Below, one piece after another: positions 1 through 36,312 of a stretch of DNA of 64,000 nucleotides. The notes below the pieces were generated by a model, which worked only from the letters and a program-made list of their open reading frames with translations, was not told the origin of the DNA and ran no database searches. The stretch spans positions 4,749,501 through 4,813,500 of the forward strand of contig NC_090795.1 in the NCBI RefSeq assembly GCF_040054535.1, written 5' to 3'. Made by a program: the position numbers and the translations under genes. This DNA comes from Antennarius striatus. Its lineage: Eukaryota; Chordata; Actinopteri; Lophiiformes; Antennariidae. The first letter of the stretch is position 1, and every line of letters begins with the position of its first letter.

Positions 1-1423
1 CGCATCCAGTCTATAAGAATATCAAATGAATTATTTTTCCATAGTAAATGAAATGAAATGAAAAGAAAAGGAGTCCTGCCATATAATTTCTTGTTTACGT
101 CCTGCCGCAGGATGTAAACAAGAACTTCGTTTCTGGGTCGCTGCTCCTCCTTGAACCCCTGATCCTGATCTTTGATCGCCATCAACCCCCAGCAGCTTTC
201 ATCTCATCTGGATTCCAGCAGGACGCAGGACGTCCCGGGTCGGACATCCTCTTCTTCCACCCCCGGACGCACGGCGGGACGAGGCCGGGCTGGGACTGGT
301 TCGACTTCTAATGACCGAGGCAGTCTGTTTGTGTGGACAGAGCAGCCAAGGACAGCAAAAAAAAAAAGTTCTCAAGAGAAATTTTAAAGCTAAAAATGCG
401 GAAACGCGGCACAACATCTTTCAAAATAAAAACATTTGTGATTTTTTTTTTAAAGGTATACGTCAAAAAATGTCTTTGGGAAATTATTGTAATGAAATGT
501 AATGAAGTCAAATAGCCCTGGGACAGACACAAAACCCAGAAAAGCAACAGGAAAGCGGAGGTTAAGCTGCAGAAATTCATCCAGATGATGGATGAGAATC
601 GCAGACAAAGACCTGAAGGGGTAGTTCAAAAATTTCTTAATTTCTGGGTTAAGAAAACTTAAAAGATAACTAAACTTGTCCAACAAAAGTAAAGGATATA
701 ATCTTAATTTTGTCCCCTCAAAAATTGGAGATGAACTTTTCTTGTATTGACTTTTTCTGTGTTTATCATTATTAAATGTTTTCTGTTGCTTCACAGGACA
801 GATTTAGAACCAGGACAGATTACCATAAATGATAAATGCATGATCCATAAGGATCCAGTAATATTTTTTATTCAGATAGAAATTCTTTCTTACCACAAAT
901 ACATTAAATCCATTTGAATGATTCATATCCCACATTATTTGCACGGCTCATGTTTCCACTAGTTCCACTATTTACTTTCGGTGGGTTTGGAAACATCCAA
1001 ATAAAGAATGAATCAAACTAATTTCTGTCACATCACACTTTCCACTCAAAAGACTTTGTTTGAAAGCTTTCACAATGGATTTTTAAAAAGACGTTATTTT
1101 GAAAGAGTAATCGGAACTGCTTCTCTTCGGCGTGCGTAATTCCTCCCTGGCGCACGGAGACGTTATTCCCTCCTCCTTGAAAGCAGCGCTGCAGGACGAG
1201 CCTGGACATCCCATCACTGGTGCAAACAGTCTTCTGGAGAGAAGACAGCGGGGACGATGGGATTTTAAAACGAGGGCTCGACATGAAGACACGCTTTTAG
1301 TTCCATTACTTGTCTTGACCAGCGTGCGTTAACTTTTTACACATTTGCACTGGATGCTGAGATGCGCAGAAAGTGACAGGGGTCCTCATCTCTTCTACAG
1401 CCTTCAACGAGTTATAAAACGCC
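1..1423 (+). promoter_or_regulatory. colec12 upstream region and presumed 5' leader
   Basis: No convincing coding exon is visible here. The stretch precedes the colec12 start codon and should hold its promoter and 5' UTR, but no transcription start can be fixed from sequence alone. Bases 1100-1330 are less AT-rich and contain several CpGs, so they are the best guess for the core promoter. A TATAAAA string at 1413-1419 lies only four bases before the ATG, too close to act as the TATA box for this start. A strong palindrome at 88-124 is listed separately. Confidence 0.45.
88..124. promoter_or_regulatory. near-perfect palindrome with paired forkhead-type motifs
   Basis: Two 18-base arms (88-105 and 107-124) are inverted repeats with one mismatch (G99 against A113) around a single central base. 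Each arm carries a canonical forkhead (FOX) core: TGTTTAC at 92-98 and GTAAACA at 114-120. The element lies about 1.3 kb upstream of the colec12 ATG. The inverted repeat is seen directly; a regulatory role is inferred. Confidence 0.5.
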
Positions 1424-27623
<26,200 letters not shown>

Positions 27624-29718
27624 CGACGTCTTGAAAGTGAGCATGCAGTGAGCAGCTAGACTTCCCCCCATGTGACCCCGGTCCCCTGGAACAACACATG
27701 GAGAGTCTGTACGGAGAGAGCAAAGGGACAATTTTGGAAATCAGCCCAGGGTTGCAGCAGCAATCATCCCTCTAGTGCTGAAGAGATGCCTTTCTCCTCC
27801 AAAATGAACAGTCTGACTTCACCAGCAAGTGCAATACAGCAGGGCAATTGATGAAGGTGGACTATTTTTACAATACAAAATCACCCATTGATTTATACAT
27901 ATATATATATTTTTTCCAAAACATTTTATAAAATTGTATTCAACTGAATATCTGAATGTATATTTCATTATGCAAGTTTTGTAGGAAATTATAAATTCTA
28001 TGAAGCAAAGTGGATTCCCCGATTTTGTATGAAATTGTCTTTTTAATGCAAAATGATGCGGAAAACACACGCCGCTGATATGCTGTCTTTGAGGAACGCG
28101 TTATCTAACCTCATGAATGTCAATATAGCATTTTCATTTTTAGGAATAGGAAGAAATGAAGTATTTTACACATACAGAAAATGTCACAATCATCGTAAGT
28201 TTACAGTTCAATAATCTTTGTACGATAGTATTTTGTGAGTTTTACTGCAGATGTACACGTATGTTTATGAATATGAAGATCCTGCCTATAAATATGTGCC
28301 ATTTTCAGCACTCAGGTACTGTTTCCTGTTATAAAAAAAACATTCAAGTTTAAACAACACTACGAAGGATAAAGGAAACACAAATAAATATGTAAAACCT
28401 GTGAGATGTTTGCTTCAGTTGGCTTATTTCTACAATTTTATGCAGATCAAAAAAACAGATCGAGGCTATATAGATCTCATCACAAACGTCTCCACAATAT
28501 TGAAGAATTTAGTTTATTGATTTGCACAAAAATCTTGAAAAATAACTTTTCCATTGACTTTACATTGACTTTTGTTGGTTTTCCTCCTCGAACCCAGGCT
28601 ATAAGCAAAACTGGATTTTCTTACATGTTCTTTCAATCATGTCACATCCTGGTTTCCTACTTTAGGTCAATCCAATCACAGTCTCTTCTTCAGCTGCACA
28701 TAAGATTGAAATGACAATAGCACCTTTTGTAGGATCGAATCTAAATACCTTTCCGTCAACATGGATTGGAGATTCTTCGTTTCAAATAAAAACAACAGTG
28801 ACTGAAGACTGTGAGTGCTCACAAAAATCTGAACTACAGTCTAAGCGGTCTATAGAAAAAGATGCTACTTTTGAAGACTCAAATTGGTTTAAGATGCACT
28901 CTTGTAAATTAATTTGACATCGTAAACATCAAAGCAACATAAAAGAATGCAGGAGCTGAGCCAAGCAGACAAAATGTTAAGTTTGAGCTGTGCTTGCTCT
29001 GAGTGATACAATATGTGAACACATTATGTTTAAGAAATATGCTTACTATTAACCGGTTCATTTCACATTGCATCGTTTACACATAAAACAAACGTACACA
29101 AAAGAAGCAGCATATTGTCTAAATGTTGATTTATTGTTGAGGTATGAATATTCTCTCTTTTGAAACCTTGTTTTTTTTTTTTTTCACAACCACACTCCAC
29201 CTGTATGAAATCACTGCGGTGGAATAAGATTAAAAATTATAAAGCAGCCAATTAGATAGAAATTGTGGGGATGAAGTGGGAGCACTCGGGTGACACGACT
29301 TACAATCATTTTCCCACATTTTATTTCACATTTCCTTGGAGCCCTGTTTATGTATCAGGTGAATGCAGCGTTGTGGGTCATGCCTTTCAGATCGGCGGGT
29401 GAATCTGAAGATGCTGAAACTCATCATCGGGCATCTGTCCGAAGCTCCAGCTCCACTGGGACTGTAAACATATCCAATATTACCACTCCTCCGTAGAGAA
29501 ACACTTCAGATTACTGCTCGTACTGATGCACTCCTTTCTTTCTGATTATCGCTGGCTGCGGCTCTTGTCAGACAGGTCGTCATCCGTGAGGCTCTTCCAG
29601 TTCCGTGCATTGAAGAGTGTAATGGCCGACGGTGCTTAGGATGGGAGATGACGTGGGGGAGGTGTAGGTGAAGCAGAAGCAGTGCTGGCTCAAATGAAGG
29701 CATGAGGTGGTGGTTTGT
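27624..29718. other. convergent 3' ends of colec12 (+) and hacd1 (-)
   Basis: The two genes converge here. On the + strand the first clear poly(A) signal after the colec12 stop is AATAAA at 28383-28388, giving a 3' UTR of about 0.8 kb. On the - strand TTTATT at 29130-29135 reads AATAAA and fits a 0.6 kb hacd1 3' UTR; another possibility lies near 29318. No additional gene is recognised. Confidence 0.55.
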
Positions 29719-32700
29719 CTAGTCGTCCTTCTCCACTATAACCTCCCCGTGAAGCACCCTTCTCCTCTGTCGCAGCATGTGGAAGAAGAGCTGAGGAAAC
29801 ACTGGGACAGACAAACAGCATTGGTCAGATAGAAATGTCTACTTTCTTCTGCGTAGAAAAAAGAAGAAAAAAAACAAGCTGCAGAACAGAACAGGTAATA
29901 GATTTTCTCAGGTGCCCCAAAGCCCGTGTACTAATATCCTAGTTCCAATAATGTCCAACAATGTTGTTTATGCAGTTATGCCTGGGGGATAAAATATCTC
30001 AGGCACTTACTGTTGGCTCTTGTGCCTTGGTTTTCTTCACATTTCCTGAATGTTTTCATGATATGATGGCTCATTGCATTAAATCCTTTAAGTAACAATA
30101 CTGTAACCTATAATATATTGAATGGAAATTATTGTATTTCTTTTACTTTGCCCCCAATGGTTTTTAGAATCGGATGTATTAATTCAATTCAATGCTACAT
30201 ACAAGACTAGAGAACATTTCGCTTCTTAAAAGCAGCAACTTTTTGTAGAGAACAATTTCACTTTCAGTTATCGTAATAATGTAAGTATAAAAAGATGAAT
30301 GTTAAGAGTTTCTGATCTGATATACATCATTAGCATCATAGTCAAACCAGTGACCTCAACAAGAGATCCTTTACAGGAATGGTTATCCATCATCCTGCTC
30401 CACAGTTTTTACCACAAAACGCTCTACAGACGCTCCTTACATGGTATGTAGGACAACATGATGATGATGAGGCAGTAGTAGTAGTCGAACGACACATTAT
30501 ACACGTTGGGAAGCCTCATGGAGTACATTCCAGATCTGCGCACAAATGGCAGAGCAGCATAAATAGTCATCAACTCGCCGATGACTCCCAGGGGGTACAA
30601 GACGATGAAGAGGGTGTATCTGTAGGGAAGAAGAGATCCTGTCAGCAGATAATCAGCAAACACACACCAGTGCAATGGTCACACACGTTACATCACACAA
30701 GCCTGGTTTCACGATCAGACATAACCTTTTACGGATTTAAGAATCAAATTAAAGCAACTCGGGCTATTGATGGTCCCGCGTTTGACTTTCATTTGCTTGT
30801 TTAAAGTTTGAAAACGGTTTAAATTTCTATCAAGAATAATGACAAACTCTATGTGCATCCATTTGAAGCCAACCTCCAATAATGGATACAGCTCAGATTA
30901 CTATAGTCACAATCCGCTCCTAGTTTTCCCCTCATCCGCCCAGCTCTACCTGCCTTCCACTCCCACCTCATCAGTGCAACTGCCTTCACCTGTGTTTCCT
31001 CACCTGATTTTCACCTGCCTGTTCTGTACATATACCCTCCCATTCCTCTCAGTCTCTGCCAGATTGTCTCCGTATCATGCAAAGCTCTCTCGCGTTGATC
31101 TCCGGACTGCTTCCTCGGTTTCGACCCTGCCTGTCTTCAACCAGTCTTCCTCGTCTCTACTCCGGTAAACTGACCAGCCTTCTGTCCTTGACTACTCTGC
31201 CTGCTCGTTCCCTGTCTGCTACCTGTCACCTGGGATTCCTGTTTACTGAGACTGTTTTTCTGGAATATTGCTGCCATTCCGTGCGAACCTCAGAATAAAC
31301 TGTTGGACTATTCCTGATCTGGTCTCAGTCTGTGCTGTACTTGGGTCCTACCTCTGACCTGTTACAATTATGACCCAAACTGGAAGAGCTAGAAATCATC
31401 GATGGTGCAAAGGCCGTTCGATACGTCCTGTAACATCTCAGCTCCTGAGGGGCAAAACTTTTTAATCTAATACAAAACGCAGAAATCTATTGGTCTGGTG
31501 ATGAAGTGGTTTCTGAAACCCGTCTTGCAATACTTCACCTACTTCCTACAACAACATTTTGAAGCTGACCAGCTGATTAAAGGGGATTTCAAACTCTATA
31601 CTGAACCCAAAAACATTTAATCTGGTACATTTAGCAGTATTTTTCAATAATAATCTGCAGCATCCGGTTGTGACCGTAATTTGGACCTCTGATGAATAAA
31701 TCACTGGCCTACCTCCCACTGTGACAGTGTGGCATCCTAAGTCTGATCTACACAATGACCTGGGGCTACAGAGGTCCTACATTCAGTCAAGACCAAAGGC
31801 TTGGGTCGAGCGTCTATCCGGATGTGAAAGAAATGTTAGGTGAACATTCCATGACCAAAACAGATGGTCTTAAAAACAGGAGCAGCTGAACATGAGCCGC
31901 TCTCCTGGGGGCCTGGCGTCTACTCTACGCTTGAAGAAAGACGTAAAACGTGGGGGGCAGGGAGTAGAGCGGCAGTTAGTGCACGAGAGTAGAAGGCACA
32001 ACATTTATTTCACTTCTGATGATCATGTGACGCAGGATAGAAGCAGGAAAAGAAGTATTATGATGGTGAAGTTCAATGTGAGGCTACCTGGATGCAGCAC
32101 AGCGCTTTAACTGGTGTGATGCAAGGTCTCTGAGGTTGGAAAATTCCCAGTCTGTGTGCTGAACGTTTATCATTCTGCACAACTGACACTCTTACTCCAA
32201 TTTCAGCTGAGCTACTGAGGCTCAAAACTTCAACGTCACTCTCCGGTGCAGGAGCAAGCAGGAAGGCGTTATGCCACTCTGGAGCCTTTACTAACACTGA
32301 CAATATATTTATTCAATTTGATGTTTGAGATATAAAAATGAGACCCTTTGCTCACCAAACTACTGTATGTCTTAAAATAATGTGCTTTAAACAGTTCATA
32401 AGGTAAAGCTGCACTTTTCAAAATAAAAAAGCACTAATCAATAAACACATGCATGCATCTCTTCTCTGTGAGCCAGGTGAGAGGGAATGCACCACTTCCT
32501 ACAGTCAGGAAGGCCTGGGTTCAATGTGGGAGCATGCAAGAAGTTAAATTCAGACTGCATTCAGAACATTATGAAGACAACTCAAGCTCATCCCAGCCAC
32601 GCATCACGATTTGTCCACCTGGCCCATTTGATGAAGTACGGCAGGTGGTGCAGCAGGCTGAATGTGTAGTAGGAATATCTGGTAATCTCTGTCAATGTCC

Positions 32701-35037
32701 ACGCAACCAGGAATAGGATTACACTTTCTTCACTCTGGATCTTTGTTTAAAATGGGGAAAAAAATGGAAAAAGAAAGGGAAAGAAAAGAAAATATGACTG
32801 TGGGAATAATGGTGACGTGGTAAGTATACCTCAATCCATTTCTATTTATGCCATTATGTAATATTCTATGTTTTCTCATAGCATATTATTGTTAGTTCCA
32901 TATGGTTTAGAGGTAATAATACCGTTAAGACAGAAAAGTGATGTCACATTTCATTTGTATGTACAACTGAATGAAGATCTAGTGATCGTCACCTGTCTGA
33001 TGCTGTTGGTTATGAACCAAACCATGAAAATCCGTGAACACACTTGCACCCCGGTTACGATCACAGATGTCCGGATAATTCCTGTAGTCAAGCAGACAGA
33101 GATGGAAAGGTTTACATCTGCGGGGCTGAAGCCACATTTTTACACACATTTTTATTCTGATATCTTCACATACCGATTGCACAATGTCCCACCTGAAAAA
33201 CGAATGAATGAAAATCAGTACTTAGAGCCAAGAACATATTTAAAGGAACATCAGCATTCCACTCAAATTCTTACCTCAACTAAAGCAAAGGTCTGGAAAA
33301 ACTTGAGTGTCCTTGCTATACTTCTGTACAGACCCTTGTGTGTGCCTTTCTGGATGTAGAAGCGTATCATTGCCATGGCCAAAACCAGCCACCTGCAGAG
33401 TGTAAGAACAGGTTATAACAGGTCATGACACCTGTCAGTGTAAGCAGGGAGAATGAACCTCATATGTGATGGATGGAGTCAGAAAGTCATTTATCCTTCT
33501 ATACTTTGTTAAGTAGAAATTTAAGGTTTAGTTATTTTAAACTTTAACCCAAAAACACACCTCCCCACATGCACTGTGCTCTAATAGTGCTTACAATTTA
33601 AATCACATCAACATCATACCCTCATAAATTGTATTTACATTTTTACAGTACAGTATTTCAAGATAATACCATTCCAAAACTAAAATCTAAACTTTAGCAA
33701 GTTTTCATTTAAAATTGTACTTGGAATAAATGCAATTTCTCTGAAATCTATCTGTGAGAGATTCTCTCTCAGGATTGATCAATGGGTTACTATCTTCTTG
33801 TCCAAAACGCAAACCTGTCTGACACTGTCACCAATATGAAGCTGAGACAAAGCAGATAGGGAGTGACTGAAATGGAGGTAAAAGAGGAGAAAATAGAAAT
33901 CTGGATCTGAAATTTAAGTAAATCAAGTCAAAATACTGATGTAAGCGCAAGGCAGATTCTAGAAGTAGGTTTCAGGTGTCGGTTAATATTTAATTGTTCT
34001 TACCTCCACCAGACAGGATTTAGAATCTACTCCCTACTGTGAGATAACAACTAGTATAATTTACCATTTGAAAATAAGACAAATTGAAGCTGAAGCTGTG
34101 ATGATTCTGTTTGGCGTCAAATTTAACTTCTACTCAAAGTCAACAGAAACCAGAAGAAGTTACTGAATTCCATCTTTGGTTTTCTTTTCATAATGTGACA
34201 CGAATCAGCTTTTTTAAAGAGCTATTTGAACAAACAAATCTGACTTTTTGCATATACAAATAGATTGAGCACCGTCGTCAAACAACATCTGATCTCTAAT
34301 TTGTGAATTGATTTGAGTGACGTGTGCTGGAACCATCAGTCATAACGTTGCGTAAAAACATTCTTCATAACAGAGGGACATTAATGGAACAAGTATCGAT
34401 TCCCATCTGATCGTCTGGGTATTTATCATATAATCACGATTAGTAATGGCTGTTTCAATTGTTATTAAAGAAATCTGCCTATAGTGCATTTCAGGGTCCC
34501 ACACCGGAGCTCCAGTGTCAGTGCGCTCCGGCTATACTTATCACTGCAACTGTCGGACGCGCAGTGGGCCTTTGGCGCTGACGCCGCGCACTCAGCCCTA
34601 TTTGGACACGGCCGTAGCGCTCCTCTGACACTTTCACCCAACACCATTCATTCATTTTTTATTTTTTTTACCACTCAAATAAACACCGCGTGCATTTTTA
34701 GAGTGTATTTTGTATTAATCGAATTATCCGCTCCAGTTTTGTTTTTTTCTTTTTTCCAGATGACGCGTAAAATTGAGCGAGCTGAACAGGCACTTTCAAC
34801 TTGACACACAGTCCTATAAACAGCAACACACGCTTCCAGTTTTTTTTTAGGGGAGCAGTTCAATTATAACTTTATCAATAGGACACTGGATGGGTGGGGG
34901 GCAGATTTACACACTCACCCGGCGGTCATGGCAATGTTGTAAAAAGTGAGCCATGCGGTAGCGAGGGTGCTTTTCGTTCTCTTCTTGTTGTTGTTTTCCT
35001 TCTCCTCAACCGTGCCGTCCTCCTCGCTGGACGCCAT
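29719..35037 (-). CDS. hacd1: Very-long-chain (3R)-3-hydroxyacyl-CoA dehydratase 1, complete, 7 exons
   Basis: ER multi-pass enzyme (PTPLA/Phs1 family) that removes water from 3-hydroxyacyl-CoA in the third step of very-long-chain fatty acid elongation; in mammals HACD1 acts mainly in muscle. Exons, 5' to 3' on the minus strand: 35037-34919, 33392-33275, 33192-33174, 33081-32993, 32740-32619, 30619-30441, 29801-29719. Phases agree and give 242 aa. The N-terminus MASSEEDGT fits HACD1 rather than HACD2. Tyr164 and Glu171 (in YPLGVIGE) have the spacing of the Phs1 catalytic pair. The C-terminal GEVIVEKDD is conserved. Exon 3 is only 19 nt. An upstream ATG is out of frame, so the start is 35037. 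Introns hold an LTR-like insertion and a GC-rich patch, listed separately. Confidence 0.96.
30885..31371 (+). mobile_element. LTR-like retroelement fragment in hacd1 intron
   Basis: Pyrimidine-rich, CCTG-repeating sequence (CTCACCTG, TTCACCTG, CTGCCAGATTGTCTCC, CCCTGCCTGTC) runs into a polyadenylation-like TCAGAATAAACTG at about 31290. It then reaches CTTGGGTCCTACC and a TGTTACA terminus. This order resembles the LTR/leader sequence common in teleost Ty3/Gypsy-type elements (recalled, not searched). No gag or pol reading frame adjoins it, so it would be a solo LTR or fragment. Boundaries are approximate and no target-site duplication was confirmed. Confidence 0.42.
34480..34660 (-). promoter_or_regulatory. 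GC-rich patch in hacd1 intron 1, possible alternative promoter
   Basis: An abrupt CpG-containing stretch (GACGCGCAG, GACGCCGCGC, ACGGCCGTAGCGC) in an otherwise AT-rich intron about 0.3-0.5 kb downstream of the first coding exon. It carries CCCTATTTGG (34596-34605), one base off an SRF CArG box CC(A/T)6GG. HACD1 is muscle-enriched in mammals, so a muscle control element is plausible, but this is inference. Confidence 0.3.
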
Positions 35038-35479
35038 GGTACCGGGGGGCAGGGTGGGGGAGGTCGGGAGGGGGAGCTGACAGCTGGGGCTGGTAGGCTG
35101 GTCGGGAGGGGAGCAGGAGGGTCATCCCTCCATTTATCCGCCCACGGATCGCCTCTCGCGGGACTAGTGGAGCCACAAGAGCGCGTCCAGCAGGTGAGTC
35201 AGAGGCGGTTATTATAAGGTAATCCTGGTATGTTGTGGATTTGTAATTTAGGATACCTTGCGTTACACTCTCTTCTTATATTCCTCTACACGTCAGAGGG
35301 AAATATTGCACGTATAATATTGTAGGGGATTATTTTTTTATAACAGTTTTAACAAAACAGTTATAGCAAAAGTGTCACATCAAAAGTTCATGATTGGTTG
35401 GAAATGACATAAGGCACCAGGGTCAAAGCAAAAAATACACGTGGATCATCTCTTCCCTTGATTTGGCTTGTCTTTCCTC

Positions 35480-35640
35480 TCAGAAAGAAGGCACTGGGTT
35501 CAAATCCTCTTGGAACTTTCTAATTCCTCTGTTAACGCCAAAAACATGCGATAAAAGTGAGTTGGTAACTCTAAATTGGCTATTGACCTGAATGTAAGTC
35601 CCATTGGTTGTTTGTCTGTTATGAGGCCTTGGGATAAACC
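35480..35640 (+). repeat. degenerate tRNA-derived SINE (V-SINE/Mermaid-like)
   Basis: A Pol III B-box-like GGGTTCAAATCC (35496-35507) is followed by CCAAAAACATGCG, GAGTTGGTAACTCTAAATTGG and GGTTGTTTGTCTGTTATG, in that order. This matches the familiar body of a widespread vertebrate tRNA-derived SINE (recalled, not searched). The copy is diverged. It is not a tRNA gene because the acceptor and anticodon arms are missing. Confidence 0.68.
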
Positions 35641-35779
35641 TGCGAGTCCTCTAGTGCTATTTAGAATAGCCCCCACCCCTCCAAAGATGCCAGAAATCCA
35701 AGCCTCAATCACTTTATTAGAATTTGCTGAACATCCTTTCAGAAATGTTAACTAGTGTTCTGGATGTTCCGTCATTTTA

Positions 35780-35791
35780 CCACTAGATGGC
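35780..35791 (+). promoter_or_regulatory. CTCF-like motif between divergent genes
   Basis: CCACTAGATGGC fits the core consensus CCASYAGRKGGC at every position. It lies between hacd1 and tmem236, where an insulator would separate two promoters with different expected tissue use. Single motifs occur by chance, so occupancy is unproven. Confidence 0.4.
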
Positions 35792-36109
35792 GATGTATAT
35801 ATACATTATACAGTAGAGGAGCCACAATTGCATTTTGGGTGGTCTGTGGTCTTCAGTGTCTTTGCAACCACTCAACATTTGAGGTGGTTTTTACTGAGGG
35901 TGTTTTCAAATCCACTTGTGTTTGTTGATTTTAAGGAATGCTGATGTAGAAACCAGGATGTAAACCCAGAGATGGTTGATTTTTTTTCGATTTCACAAAT
36001 AATTCTGATGTTAAAACACGACTCAAGCTTGTTCAAGACTAAAGGAGATACCTGCAGTAGATGCTGGGCGCAGATAGACTTTAAAGTTAAAGGTTAAAGG
36101 TCACTGAGC

Positions 36110-36141
<32 letters not shown>

Positions 36142-36144
36142 CAC
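36110..36144. repeat. (AC)n microsatellite
   Basis: Imperfect AC dinucleotide run with one G interruption, about 170 bases upstream of the tmem236 ATG. Confidence 0.95.
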
Positions 36145-36312
36145 AATGCTGAGTGCAGTGTAAGCGCTTGGGCCAGCAGCGATCCAGGCCTGCGTTGTGT
36201 GGAAAATGCTAGTGGGGGCAGACAATGCACCAGCCCTCAGAGGGGCAGGGGTCACCTCGCTGCGACAACAACCCTCGTCTCCCTCCCTTCCCTTCCTCTG
36301 AGCTACCACAAC

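Larger units (their letters stand above)
35038..36312. promoter_or_regulatory. divergent intergenic region hacd1 / tmem236
   Basis: Head-to-head spacing of 1.3 kb, so both promoters should lie here. The hacd1 side (35038-35200) is GC-rich with G-runs and CpGs and looks like its 5' UTR/promoter. The middle holds a SINE remnant and a CTCF-like motif. The tmem236 side has an (AC)n run at 36110-36144. An in-frame ATG at 36199 upstream of the chosen tmem236 start is open but not conserved. Confidence 0.6.

Noticed and set aside
1413-1419. TATAAAA as a colec12 TATA box
   Set aside because: It ends four bases before the initiator ATG, so a promoter here would start transcription inside the coding sequence.
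35490-35565. tRNA gene suggested by the B-box GGGTTCAAATCC
   Set aside because: No A-box, acceptor stem or anticodon arm is visible, and the downstream words match a SINE body.
36199-36312. Upstream in-frame ATG for tmem236
   Set aside because: The 38-residue extension has no counterpart in the family, whereas the ATG at 36313 aligns with the human start.
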